Notes: generated by a model not told the origin, from the sequence alone. A stretch of 64,000 nt of DNA from Trichinella spiralis (GCA_000181795.3 CM012953.1:9660893-9724892); one strand, 5' to 3'. Positions 49,401 to 59,909 are shown, counted from the first letter of the stretch. Numbers and translations: made by a program.

Positions 49401-52400
49401 TGCGTGACGCCGGAATGCAGGGAATGACCCAGTCGATGCATAATTTGGCAAATCGTGCTGGTCAAGGCGGTTACTCATCTGGTTATATGCAAGTAGGAGA
49501 TTAAATTTTTTCAAGTTGAACTGAATGATATTTTATAATTTCACGCGTGAACAGGGTTTTCGTGATGGTAATTCTGGCATTTTTGGTGATCGAATAACAA
49601 CAACGCTTCTACGACGTTTGGAAGATCAGTATCCAAATCAAGATGAGTTCAGACAAGGTTATGTTGAAGGCTTCAAAGATGGAGTGAGCAGTCGAGTTTC
49701 TGAAAGTCGTCAGAAGGATGATGTAAGTAAAAAATTTTCTGCTTCAGTGTGCTTCCACTGATGATATTGCTTCCAGGATTCTACTAGAGTGGTGTCAGAA
49801 ACACTGAACAAGCTGACAGAAAAATTATCAACGCTGGAACGTCAGACGAGGGAAAAAGGAGATGAAATTCACTCCACAAAAATATACCACGTTTGTAAGA
49901 TTTTTTGGCAACAATTTCATGTTACATCGCAAGCCACTTTTTGATATTTATATCAATTTAGATAATCAATTGCCAGAAGGTGTGGGCATGACGAGCAGTG
50001 GTCAGTATCTTGCACAAGAGTTGGACGAGTTTACGCGAAATGATTCTTTCAAGCGCAGCACACTGCGTCGTCATTACACGGTATCTATATTTATTGTGAT
50101 GAATTTTCACATCCATGAGTAAATATTTACTTGTAAAATTTTAGCCTGGTGATTATCTGAAATACGCTAGTGATACTGAAGGAGCCACCATATATCCAAC
50201 TGGCAGTCAACATCCTTACCGCAGAACTTTATCAGCTAGCAGTCTCAGGCGAGGTAAGCGTTGAGTAGTAGTATGAGTGACTGTTTATCTTGCACACCTC
50301 GAAAGTCACTATTGGTCAGCTTGCTAGTATCTTGTCCTTGTGCGCAATGCATGCAATGTTATTGATGAGAATGTACTTTTGAGTTTTCATGTTTTCATTG
50401 CGATGATGATGATGTTGATGAATGCAGAAATGCCAGATACTTATGCACAACGTTGGAGAGGAAATGTAGGTGCTGTATATAGGAGGTGAATGCTTTCAGA
50501 TGCTTCTACTCCGCTGTCTGGTCGGCGCACGTTGTCTGGTGACCGAGAGCGTTCCCGTCACACGAGCATTCAGCAATATAACGACACTTTTTCACGCCGA
50601 TACCAATACAGATCGAAGTCAGATTTGAGTCCCTACGGTTACGCAGTGCCGAGACGCTATCCTAGTCAGACCATATTGGATGGCGTGCGACCAGGGCCAA
50701 CTGCTCCAGGATCACGCCGTGAAGCAGTGGAAACACTACAAAAGGAGTTGAGCTCTGCGTACAAGTCAGGAATATCAGATAGGAAAAAAATGGCCGGAGC
50801 TGACTTAGGCAGAAGTCGTCTTGATAGTGAACGTGGCCAGGGATACGCTAGTGATTCAGCATTTATGGACTCGTTGCGTCGCAAGCAAATCTACACCCCT
50901 TTGTCTAGTTCACGCCGTGCTGATGATGCGTATGGTAAGCTTGCATGGACATTGTTGTTCACCTGAATTTCCCTTTTTGTTCATTGCATGATCAATATTT
51001 TGCTAATCGTTGCTGTTTGTTTATATTGTATTGGATGAATTTCGATGTTTTTTAGATTCTTATCGTTCACGGACATCACAGTCTCGTACTGAAACGGAAA
51101 GACTGATCAGAACTGAAATCACCAGTCCCACAGGTAGGCAGTCTAGACCAACCACAAGACCAGTTCGAATTAGCACGAAAACATCAGGAAGCACTACTGG
51201 CGTATCTTCACCTGAAGCCAGACAAGGTATATTTGTTGTTTATTAGTTGTTATTTAGTTATGTAATTTTTCATATTAAAGTATGAGGAACTGATTATATA
51301 GCATATCAGATCACTTATGACTAATTCAAAGTATCAAAGTATTTGGTGAATGGTAAATGTTTTAGAGAGAACAGTTTACATAATTTACTATTTATGTTTG
51401 TAAAAAAATCCCACATAATTCATACAGATGAATGGATTTTTGAAATGAAATGTAAGTTGTCGCTTGCCAGCTGCAGCAGGTTTGATTATTTATAACGCTG
51501 GAGGTACTCTTTTACTCTGAAGGGAGAAATGAAAATTGTTGCATACAGCTCAGCAGTCACTAGGTGGCTGGAGGCTGCAATTCAATCTGCGTAAATTACG
51601 AAGTCTAAAATTGATCAAAGCACGCTTTAGGCTAGCTATATTTTAAACTTGAAATATGTGTCTTTGAAATGCACGTGCTAGGATGGAATTTATCATTTCT
51701 AAGATTACTGGAGCTTCTTGTTGTAGGATGTTATGCATTTTCAATGTAGCTTAAATTAAAAAAAATTAGTTATACACTTTTTACTTATCAAAGTAAAACA
51801 TAATATTGTTTTATGACATATCACAGTTTGAGGTTGGCCGTTATTTATATATAACCGTAATTAGAAAAAATTTTCCAATCGATGAATTTATTCAACTTTA
51901 CAGGACTCACTTCACCTGGAAGTATGACATCTCCTGGATCCTCGGATGTGCAGAAGCAGCCTTCTACCAGCTACAGAAAGCCGAAAGTTCTACGTTCCAG
52001 TCTTGCCCAGGCATACGACTTGGTTGGATTGTCTGACGAAAGCAGCGGTTCAGAGGAGCATGCGCAAGTTTCATGGACAGATGAGCTGATGAAAATTGTA
52101 AAAGAGCCAATGCCAGAGACGTTGGATCGTATGAAAAAATACAGCACTTCGCTAAGCCAACTGCCACCAAGTCCAGTTGTCTACCCCAGCAGCAGTAGTA
52201 AAGGTGAAGATTGTTGTGTGATGTATTTTGCGTACAAAATTTTAAGCTCCTTTGTTATTTAAGAACCTGGTAGTAGTCGAGTTCAAGGGGGACCGGTGAA
52301 AGAAACAATAACCGAGTCGTATTCAACTTCTTATAAAGAAGTACGTTTATTGTATTTAATTTTAATTTCATCATCATAACATAACACAATTGCAAAGTAT

Positions 52401-52432
52401 TTTTCATTCAGGAATACACAACAAAACCATGA
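19357..52432 (+). CDS. let-805: myotactin (LET-805-like), giant FN3-repeat transmembrane protein
   Basis: About 75 exons were traced by GT-AG sites and phase. Lengths sum to 14,181 nt, giving 4,726 residues and one TGA stop at 52430-52432. Order: signal peptide (1-27), about 37 FN3 domains, a membrane-proximal domain (about 3905-4021), one transmembrane helix (about 4061-4088), and a basic, Ser-rich cytoplasmic tail. Size and plan fit nematode LET-805/myotactin. In C. elegans that protein sits in the epidermal membrane at fibrous organelles (hemidesmosome-like) and holds muscle to epidermis and cuticle. Introns at FN3 borders are phase 1 and those inside domains mostly phase 0. Exon coordinates are given in the block entries. 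The junction of exon 1 to exon 2 is inferred from phase; exon 12 and a possible 42-nt microexon are uncertain. Confidence 0.85.
19439..25484 (+). other. let-805: let-805 intron 1 (6 kb) with GC-richer islands
   Basis: AT-rich intron DNA is interrupted by islands of higher GC at about 19600-20180, 20640-21010, 21340-21490 and 23100-23900. None gives a phase-compatible exon with both splice sites that I can defend. One island ends in a donor-like CTG|GTGAGT at about 23281. Regulatory elements, alternative first exons or non-coding transcripts are all possible. Simple repeats: (CT)n(CA)n near 22857-22892, (CAA)n at about 23499-23523 and (TTTA)n at about 23951-23976. Confidence 0.5.
27970..27988. 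repeat. short GC hairpin in let-805 intron 3
   Basis: GGCCAG and CTGGCC flank a 7-nt loop (CCATGGA) and are followed by a further GCGGCCG. The stretch 27820-28080 is GC-richer than the introns around it but shows no exon that fits the phase-1 joins on either side. Confidence 0.4.
28251..28305. repeat. (CA)n(TA)n(GA)n compound microsatellite
   Basis: ACAC, TATA and AGAG runs in series within a let-805 intron. Confidence 0.9.
35421..38067 (+). other. let-805: let-805 FN3 super-repeat unit I (D12-D17)
   Basis: Exons: rest of 35205-35576, then 35639-35866, 35921-36140, 36382-36511, 36577-36743, 36812-37111, 37164-37273, 37344-37517, 37582-37651, 37732-37838 and 37887-38067. Six FN3 domains run in the order A-B-C-D-E-F. 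Signatures: RWTPISHGDV (A), AEWNC (B), NGVISGYKISYQL (C), FEYELTGADNW (D), APYPPLGRI (E), NITVQARTDSGY (F). The D11/D12 and D12/D13 borders lack introns. Confidence 0.82.
38130..40786 (+). other. let-805: let-805 FN3 super-repeat unit II (D18-D23)
   Basis: Exons: 38130-38438, 38585-38655, 38715-38937, 39053-39367, 39437-39621, 39678-39792, 39851-40128, 40343-40522 and 40594-40786. This is the cleanest A-B-C-D-E-F unit: DWRQHGDIIP (A), STWQC (B), HGVIVGYDVSYRL (C), YEYELIGMDDW (D), PPYPPYGPI (E), NVTVQAATSRGYG (F). The E/F border lies inside exon 40343-40522 without an intron. Confidence 0.85.
41085..43216 (+). other. let-805: let-805 FN3 super-repeat unit III (D24-D28), F domain absent
   Basis: Exons: 41085-41396, 41477-42067, 42120-42416 and 42890-43216. 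Order is A-B-C-D-E: LWREYDGVIK, DAWLC, NGVITGYVVSYKL, YEYTVKSEDPW, PPSPPYGIL. The next exon (43282) is already type A of the following unit, so the F domain is missing. Exon 41477-42067 (591 nt) carries two whole domains with neither internal nor border intron, and is the longest exon of the gene. Confidence 0.85.
43282..47623 (+). other. let-805: let-805 FN3 super-repeat unit IV and terminal FN3 domains (D29-D37)
   Basis: Exons: 43282-43490, 43555-43666, 43740-43810, 43872-44109, 44176-44378, 44829-44946, 45023-45171, 45230-45380, 45442-45774, 45832-45944, 46021-46207, 46271-46407, 46668-46863, 46925-47019, 47074-47260, 47324-47424 and 47477-47623. Order is A-B-C-D-E-F, then two more F-like domains and one divergent Cys-containing domain that runs into the exon at 47690. 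D29 DWIQHNDVIL, D30 QAWHC, D32 YEYLLTGIDEW, D33 PPYPSRGAI, D35 NVTVQAATKRGYG. The exon start at 44176 uses a weak acceptor (TTTAAG). Confidence 0.82.
46536..46557. repeat. (TA)n microsatellite
   Basis: A short TA run inside the let-805 intron between exons 46271-46407 and 46668-46863. Confidence 0.8.
47690..48211 (+). other. let-805: let-805 membrane-proximal domain, receptor-phosphatase-like
   Basis: Exons 47690-47883 and 47934-48211 finish D37 (VRAFVEGTWNQWK) and then encode a segment with RYFVVVDERDPSGP, YYVAGSF, FVIGNG, GGYLNYPL, KKYNWAFVTMW and GKPVVGMYR. These are the landmarks of the extracellular membrane-proximal region found between the last FN3 domain and the membrane in receptor-type tyrosine phosphatases. 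No phosphatase catalytic domain follows. The family match is from pattern recognition, not a search. Confidence 0.65.
48431..48632 (+). other. let-805: let-805 transmembrane exon
   Basis: After a short juxtamembrane stretch with one Cys (YLPICLD), the exon encodes WPWWWLLLFLLCLLLLILLI and a Cys cluster CCLFWCC. The next exon (48731-48797) begins SRLRRRKR, a strong stop-transfer signal. This gives a type I topology with a cytoplasmic C terminus. The Cys cluster at the inner face is a candidate palmitoylation site (inference). Confidence 0.9.
48731..52432 (+). other. let-805: let-805 cytoplasmic tail
   Basis: Exons: 48731-48797, 48851-48947, 49260-49492, 49555-49722, 49777-49894, 49962-50080, 50145-50253, 50500-50934, 51056-51226, 51904-52203, 52264-52340 and 52412-52432. 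A short heptad-like stretch (48851-48947) precedes four GYxxGFRDG-type motifs (49260-49722) and a second heptad-like stretch. Then come Arg/Ser/Tyr-rich low-complexity regions and an acidic patch (LSDESSGSEE). The end reads SYSTSYKEEYTTKP. A tail of this kind would bind the intermediate-filament side of the attachment, by analogy with worm myotactin (inference). An optional 42-nt exon at 50428-50469 would leave a 30-nt intron; the direct 50253-to-50500 join keeps phase and is preferred. Confidence 0.75.
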
Positions 52433-52844
52433 TTGGAAAATTGGGAATGATATATGAAATGGGTCTGGAACCAATGCGATATTTATTCAATAACTGCCAT
52501 ATGCTCTTTTTTTAAAATAGTTTTTAGTTCTTTGCCGGAAATCGCTATTGGAAAATATCGAGCGATGCCAGTCTCGATCAAAAAAAGTAGAAGATTTCAT
52601 TGCGGTGCTTAAATTTTTTATTCTAAAATTTATTTATTGGTCTTCTGCCGCATTTTTTTTCATCAATACGCCATTTCCACCATGTTATTTTATGTCAATT
52701 TTCAATTTTCATTTTTGCTCATTACGATTGTGTTGTTATGCTCATTTACTACATACGATATTCTATTCTATTCTATTACATATTTATACGTGATGCACAC
52801 GCATACACACAATTATAATATATGTATTATTATTATCATTATTA

Positions 52845-52850
52845 ATTAAA
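52845..52850 (+). terminator. let-805: candidate poly(A) signal of let-805
   Basis: ATTAAA, the common variant hexamer, lies about 410 nt after the stop and just before the facing gene's signal. No AATAAA on the plus strand lies closer. This would give a 3' UTR of about 0.4 kb ending in a T-rich, CA/TA-repeat stretch. Confidence 0.3.
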
Positions 52851-52965
52851 AAAATTGAATGTGAAAAGTGGTTTTGCGTTTTAATGTAAATTTCTGTTTG
52901 TAACTATCATCTAATTTGACAAGTTTGAACGGATACTGGAACAGAAATATGCATTTGTTTGTTTG

Positions 52966-52971
52966 TTTATT
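52966..52971 (-). terminator. poly(A) signal of the 81-residue minus-strand gene
   Basis: TTTATT on the plus strand is AATAAA on the minus strand, 12 nt past the TAA stop at 52984-52986. The close spacing supports a real 3' end here. Confidence 0.45.
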
Positions 52972-52983
52972 TAATTAGTAGTT

Positions 52984-53229
52984 TTAATGAACATTTTCAG
53001 AATAAACTGTATGTATAATTTTTTTGTGCCTGTTTTTGAAAAGAATTTCAAGAAAATTGCTTAAACGTTCGTTCATTTGGCATCTGTTAATTTTCCTTGT
53101 GACACGTTGCCGTCCTTGAAGAATATAGCGTGTCAGATGTTCAGATTTCTGAGAGAAACCGATCTCCTTCCGCACTTTGCATATTTGTTCCAAACTGCCA
53201 TAATCGCAGCGTACATACATTGATGTCAT
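52984..53229 (-). CDS. small hypothetical protein, 81 residues
   Basis: An intronless ORF with an ATG at 53229 and an in-frame TAA three codons upstream, ending in TAA with AATAAA just beyond. It reads MTSMYVRCDYGSLEQICKVR, then a mixed basic sequence with GRQRVTRKINRCQMNERLSN and FLEILFKNRHKK. It has no signal peptide or membrane helix and looks like a compact helical basic protein with three Cys. I recognise no family. The DNA is GC-richer than its flanks. It converges on let-805 with under 0.6 kb between the stops. A (TATC)n tract lies directly upstream. Confidence 0.45.
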   Translation of the reverse strand: MTSMYVRCDYGSLEQICKVRKEIGFSQKSEHLTRYILQGRQRVTRKINRCQMNERLSNFLEILFKNRHKKIIHTVYSENVH

Positions 53230-53237
53230 AGCAATTT

Positions 53238-53270
53238 ATCTATTTATCTATCTATCTATTTGTCTATTTT
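53238..53270. repeat. (TATC)n microsatellite
   Basis: TATC/TATT tetranucleotide units directly upstream of the minus-strand small ORF, probably in its 5' UTR or promoter. Confidence 0.85.
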
Positions 53271-53399
53271 ACCGCACGTCACTTTGACATGCATGACTGT
53301 CGGCTAAAACGAATGAGCAAGTGAATTCGTCATCAATGCTAAACAATACTAGCATCCACCAACCTCTCTCTAGCTGGCCTTTGTTGTTTGTTGTCTGTT

Positions 53400-56300
53400 T
53401 GCAAGCTGCCTGCCATCTGCCGTTTAAAATCTGACGAATAATTGTTTTAATTTCACATAAAACTGGTCATTTTTCCACTAAAGCAGCAACGATGACGGAA
53501 AGCGTTCTTTGCAAAGCTTTTTAAATCCACATTTGAAATAATATTCTATTTAACAAGTAAGAATTACATTATTGCTTTCAGCACATTGCCATTTTGATTG
53601 TATTTTGAAACTGTCAAATTGAATCCAACACAATACTGTTATTATTATTCATTTTATTAATCCCAGTTTATATTTTCATTCATTAGCCGAACTGTGTATC
53701 TTTTTTATAAATCCAAAGCAAAAGCACAAATTTAGTTGTTTCATTTGAAACATTTTTAATCTATTCTAAATATTGCATTCATTTTATGATTTTATCTATT
53801 TAAGAACGAAATTGCAGAAATTTTTTCCATTTAAAAACTATCGTAGAATTTGAAAAATTTGTCGATACTGATTTTCAGTTTTATGATTCATTGAACAAAT
53901 CTGCTTCAAAAAACACAGCATCACAGTATTCAAACAGCTTATTTCTACATTAGCATGAGTTGGTAGTTTTTCCAATAATTTTTGATGCTAAACTGTTCAC
54001 TAATTTTAGCAGTTGTATTTTCAAATTCCTATGATTCATTTATATCAGCAGATCAGTTTACTGAACAATATAAATAGTTGGGCACTTTTAGCAGTTTAAT
54101 CATTACCGATGAATTCTTTTTCTGACCATGTTCAACGCTGAAAAGCATGTTGAACAGTTTTTGCATTTTTGAAAATTTATTGTAGCTGCAAAGATTTTAT
54201 ATAATGATACTTCTGTGTAATAACAATACATACAATGGAATCACTTTGTAAGTTTATAGTTGTGTTCATTTGTCTGTAGTTTGTAGTTGATTAAAAAAGT
54301 CATTAAAACGTGTATAGTATTTAAAATTTAATAAATATTTTATATACTTAACACATAAAAATTCAATATCCTGTTCATTGCACTAATAATTGAAATATAA
54401 ATTGTACTGAAAATTCAAAGCATTATTTAAAAAAATTTAAATGCACATTTAAATCCTTTGTTTTTATGGACGGCAAGTTTTTTATGGCTAAAGTTAAATA
54501 AAAATTCAATGCTTATTAATGTAGGATTGGTTAAATTTACCAGTTTTCTAAACATATAATATTAAATGTAAAATTCGAATAATAAATAAGCAAATAAATA
54601 AATAAATATATGTGCATACATATTTGGGTTACATAATTTTTGATGGTAATTATAAGTTTATGCGCATGGCGTGAATTCAATCAAATTTAATTGATTAGTA
54701 GCCGACAAAACTCATCACGTTCGAGATTTAAGAGCTTTGTTGATTAGCTGAACGCGTATTTCCAACTGCAACTTTGTAATTAAATTTCTGAACTTGTACA
54801 ATAAGAAGCGAACGGCTTTCGTTGATTCTGCCCAGCTAGCTAACTGCAAGTGATGGCATGATTCTGCCGTTGACATCACTGAACTGGTCGATCGTGCTTG
54901 TAACTAGTTTCCATGCAAAAATTAAACAATTGCTAGTGTTATTGTGACATTTAGCTTGATTATTAGAAAATGTGAAATGCTAATGTAAAAATAAATCAAA
55001 CCCGTGCTATAAGCTTCAATTTCAACTTTATTTGCCACGCTTATCAAATATGACCCAAATTTTTCACTTGCCACATTATTCTTAATATGCATTTTCAGTA
55101 TGATTAGTATGGTTTTGCTTTTTTTTCTAGCTAGCGTTTTATAAATTCATCAAAATAATGTTTGATTTGCTTGTCAAGCTATTATTAATCAAAGAACGCC
55201 CTTAGCCAGCATTCTTGCTTGATATTAATTAATTTTTCTATTTCAGCTTTGCATTCAGTCTGTCAAAGAGTTCCAATTTTAATCGAAGCAAATCTACTAC
55301 AAACGACGCCCATTTTATTTGATTCATATTCAAGCTAGCTAACAAACAGCAGCAACAATCACACATTTGGCAAGTTTCCATATTTACATATATTTCTATT
55401 GTGCATTTCATACATTTATATAAACACGTCTCCTTATTTATTAGTTGATAAACGGGCAAATTTTCAAACTTAATTCTATTTACTTCAAATGTTAAAAAAT
55501 AATCAAGGTGTATTTTGAAGATTAGATTTTATAGAATTTTAATATTATTTATTGCACAAACAAGCTGAACATTTCAATTTGAAAGGGTGAATTTCAATAA
55601 TTTGTTCTTATGGTTTTTTTGATGAAAATTATTAATTTCTTTATTAAGGAGAGAATTTGTGACGCCTAGCATTAGTAATGAAATTTAGGCATTCATTGAT
55701 TTCTTATTAAAACGAATTTGTGGAATTAACACTTTTACATGATCATGTTAAATTTTCCATAATCACAGTTCCAATCTTGATGCTGCTACATCACTCTTAA
55801 TAGTAAAATAAATTTAGTTCAACTATATCGATCATTTAATCATGTATTTCTATTAGCAGGAAGTTGTATAATTTTTAAAATTTACATTTTTTAATGTGAT
55901 GAAATTCAGTAGAAATTGTAGAAAACATTTCAACCAATATTGTTGTTCGTTATGCTGTTTAATGTTTGTAATAGGATTAGTGCAGTTCTGTTCAAGAATT
56001 TTGTTCATAAGCTGATTTAATCAATCATTAAAAATTTAAAGTTCTTCTCAGTTCCGTTTACTTGGATTTAGAATTTTTTATCATATGATTTAATTGAATT
56101 TTCAGTAGAATTCAATGATTTTGGTGATAACTGTCTTAAATTATTTACAATTTGTTTTGCATGTTTTTTGATTACTTTCGCTTCAGAAATTTCATTATAC
56201 CTTTGTAAATTTTTCCTAACTAAAACTGTCCTGAATTCTCAGTGAAATTGATTTTATAGAAAATAATTATTTATGTCTTTTTTTCACTTGCTATTAAATT

Positions 56301-56740
56301 TGATGCTTCAGCTGTTTTTTAAAAGAAATTTAGTTTGCTTTACCAATATATTTGTACAGTCACATTGTTGTCTTTCTTCCTTGTGGTGAAGGAAAGAATT
56401 TCACTACACACTTTATGTGGTTTTCTTTTCTGATAATTTAATTCATTACGCTTTTATTTGTGAAGTGCACCTTTACTTAGTTAGCAATAATAATCTTTTG
56501 TAATTCGCACATGTGCATCCTACAACTTTGGGACGTTTGTCGAACAGCATCTCTCTTTGCAATAATTTCAAAGTATGCCTTTAGAAATATAATCTTTATA
56601 ACATTGCTAATGGAAATAAATTTCCAAATGTAAAGAAAGATTTCCATTCTGAAATTTCAAGAGCATCCTTGTCACACATTTAAAGTACTTTACAATTTTC
56701 TATTTTGTTAAACTGTAATCGACAAATTTCTTCGACATTT
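53400..56740. other. AT-rich intergenic stretch
   Basis: About 3.3 kb with only short frames and no splice-supported exon. A slightly GC-richer patch lies at about 54660-54910. I see no gene in it. Confidence 0.6.
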
Positions 56741-56745
56741 TTCTC

Positions 56746-57177
56746 TTAATGAACACTGTGCGGGCTTGCTTGCTGATCACTACCGTAACTGTCAAAGTAA
56801 TGCAGGTTGATTGAGTAAGATGGGCATTTTGGAATGGAACAGTTTTGGCCAGTTTTAAATTGTCCACGTTGAAGAAACACTCCCGCGACCTGCTGTCCAA
56901 AATAGCTGCCCGTTATATAGACAGATAACACAGAACTGTCAACAGCGGACGTTTTCAAACAAGTCTTTTGCAATGCTTGACCGGTCATTTGTTGGTGGAC
57001 AATGCTTGTCTGCATGGACGTATTCTATTCTGCTACCAACAATAATTTGCTTTTGATTCGCTTGTTCTCGGCTTGGAGTGTAGTTTGTTCTACTGCAAAT
57101 AGTCCACATAGCGAAAGGATGCCAATCAGAGGCAGATAATGAGCTCTAGTGTCGAACTGTAGTTGTGTCAATAGCAT
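56746..57177 (-). CDS. candidate small secreted protein, two exons
   Basis: Exon 1 (57177-57094) encodes 28 residues ending LPLIGILSLCGLFA, a good signal-peptide core. A 69-nt GT-AG intron (57093-57025, phase 0) removes an in-frame TAG and leads to exon 2 (57024-56746): NTSMQTSIVHQQMTGQALQK, then a stretch with four further Cys and a His-Tyr-Ser-rich end, then TAA. Total 120 residues. The block is GC-richer than its flanks. The frame upstream and downstream of the TAG is the same, so a disabled single-exon gene is the alternative. No family is recognised and no clear poly(A) signal was found. Confidence 0.35.
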
Positions 57178-57199
57178 TGTTGAAGCCAAAATCAGTCGA

Positions 57200-59430
57200 T
57201 GGCAGTCGACGCCTTTGTTTGCACAGTGAGCCCTCCCGCATTCTGGACTGACGTTATTTTTTAGCTAAAAGCTGAGCTAAGCCTCTTGATCAGGCTTCCT
57301 TTTTCCACTTCAGATTGGATAGATTATCCTCCACTTGCACATTTTATTCTTTTGTGAAAGCCGCTAATGCACGTGCGGTATTGCCATTCTAACTACATAT
57401 ATTATTCATAACAGCTGCTCACTGCAACTGTATGTCTCAGAAGTGCAGGCGTTTATTTTTCGTTTCTGGTAAGCAATGTTTGGCATTTCACTTCAGAAAG
57501 AAGTTTACCTAGAATATAAAACCTTTAAAACGTTTAAAAAATACATCATTTATGAGAAATATTAAAGTAGATTATTGTTATTTTCAAAAGATAAGTGTTG
57601 ATTTAATGATGAAAAAACATGTCATTACGTATATGTAATTAAGTGACTGATGTCAAAAGAATTTATTGTATATATTGTTGCTGTGATATTCAGAAGTCAA
57701 TGCTTTGTAGATGCGAATATAATTTTCCATCTAATGACAGTACAATGAAGTGACGTAAATTTAAGTATTAGTGTGAATTATACATTTTGGATGAGATATA
57801 CTTTTTACCAGAAAAATGAAAATAAAAGTAAATTCATGATTTCGAAATGAACAGCATTGTTAGAGTTCATGATGCAGAATTTTGTTTACGTCCACTGAAA
57901 TGTGCAATAATATTTCAGTAAGAGGTAAAATCTTAAGTGACCAACAGAGGAACCTTGACATGGTAATTTTAACAAAGTCAGAGGCCAACTATTCTGACTT
58001 AGCCAAAGGTCAATATCGAATGCTACCATCAAATATTACATGTATACAGTTTTGCAAAGAGTAGTTTTGTTTTCTGTACTTGCCATTTTTAAACTGCGTG
58101 CTAGGCGGAGGGGGGAGCCAAGTGGTTTGTGAAAGGTGATGACAACAAAGAACAGGATATATTTGATGTACATTTATTACTCTCTTTTTCTAGAAACATG
58201 GAAAACATGTAAAATATTATTCATACAGTCAACACTCAAACGTGGAATATAAGATAAAATAAATTTTATCTAAAAATTAATGCCTGTTTGAAAGGAAATT
58301 TTCTCATCAGTATTGTATTTTGCAAAATTCATGACCACAATTCATATCAAAAGATCATCATTTTCTCCATTACGAATAATAAATAATTCAATTCTCAATT
58401 TATTAAGAAATACTTTAGCTTTTTCATTTATTTTAATCAATTATTTTTTTTGTTAATTCAGAATAAGTTTGAAAATAAGAAAAGATGGAAAAGAAAAATC
58501 TACTGAACGCAAAGAAATGTGAATAGGAGAAAATTTATGATAACAATTTTAGTCAGCACAGCTGAAACTTTGAATTGTGTAATTTTCCAGATCGTTCAGC
58601 TCTGCAGGTGTGACAATTGCTTTATCAGTGTTCAGATCAAGGTCAGCGACTGCCATAAGCTAGGTGCTAAATCTGAAAACTCGTGCAATAATTCGATCGT
58701 GAAAAATTTGTGCTTATTCATATAATGAATAGTGATGAAATATATTTTTAATTAAAACAACATTGCAACAATAATAACAGCTTAAATTTTTAATGCAGTT
58801 TGATGTTGTATTGCTTTTTAAGGTTTTCATTTTTGTACTGAAGGTAAATTTCAACGATAGCATCTACTCAGCTTATCAAAAGTGGCTTTATGTGAATTGC
58901 AATTAACGTTGTATTTGTTTGAATGCTCATTTATTAGCTTGTATTTGAATGTTGAAATTTACCCAAAGTTGCTTGCCTGAGTTGTTTTGTACAGAAATAA
59001 AATCAATACGATGAACATCAAGTATCCCTTGCTGAGTTTGTCTGGTTCGAAGAATCTATTTCTTATTTTAATCTCTTGGTAATTAGCATCTGCAGCATGT
59101 GTGGTGCTTGTCAAGCAGTTGGAGATTTGAAGATCAGTTTGAGGTGTGAATAAAATGAATTTAACGCAACTTAATCTAATTTATATAAACATGCTCGTTT
59201 TTGTCAGAAGTGGATCAATTGCTTCGATGCAGAACGCATTAATTTCCTCTGTGAGGGGTAAGAAACGACCAAAACAGACGAAACTCTTCACAATTTTTAC
59301 ATTTGAGCTTTAAAAAGTTGAATGAATATGTTTAAAGTGTCAGTTGTTAATTTTTTTTTGATAATTTAAATGGAAATTTGCAATTCAACTTTTCTATTAG
59401 AAATGTTTAATAAGAAGGAAGGAAATATTC
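57200..59430. other. intergenic stretch without a clear gene
   Basis: Mostly AT-rich. The first 130 bases continue the GC-richer block and may be the promoter of the minus-strand secreted-protein candidate. Short open frames at about 57882-58064 and 58519-58725 lack support. A G-rich run lies near 58105-58116. Confidence 0.55.
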
Positions 59431-59439
59431 ATTTTTGCT

Positions 59440-59901
59440 GGTTCAGATGCTGATAACAGGTTGATGCTGTCAACGCATGGTTCATGGGGGGGGGCGAACT
59501 GTCGTTGATCAAATTGTAATTGTACTGGTGTTGTTGTTAAGCGAAAAATTTGCCAATTGTCTGTGAGAGAAAAATGGTGCCCAGCGGAAATTTTAACATC
59601 CCAAACTAGACCGATTACATTTCTTCTTTGAGTGACGAACTATTGCATGTCTTCATCTCAACGGTGGGCTGCGTCAATTTCGACCTTCACCGCTATTTTC
59701 CATTACTGATCTGATTCGCACGGTTAAAGATTATACTCTACCATTCAACCGGTATCAAATTAGCTTGGCTTGAAATCGCTTTTCCGGCTTGATCAACGAC
59801 GTTTCATTACAATTTCCACCAAACCGGATGTGTCGTGTGAACAGCGACAACGTTGTTTTCACGTTGGCAAGTCGATCAAAATCTCAACACTTTTTAAATT
59901 A
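59440..59901 (+). promoter_or_regulatory. possible promoter / 5' UTR exon of a gene to the right
   Basis: A GC-richer island closes at a donor-like ATT|GTAAGT near 59901. Frames inside are short; one begins MSSSQRWAAS and ends after 20 codons. It resembles in composition the islands before the TRPC and let-805 starts. No downstream coding exon is visible before the window ends, so it may be a non-coding first exon or a regulatory block. Confidence 0.25.
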
Positions 59902-59909
59902 TTGTAAGT

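Noticed and set aside
47690-52432. Receptor tyrosine phosphatase identity for the large FN3 gene
   Set aside because: The membrane-proximal domain fits, but no catalytic HCxxGxxR-type motif or phosphatase fold sequence occurs in the tail. The size and FN3 number fit myotactin better.
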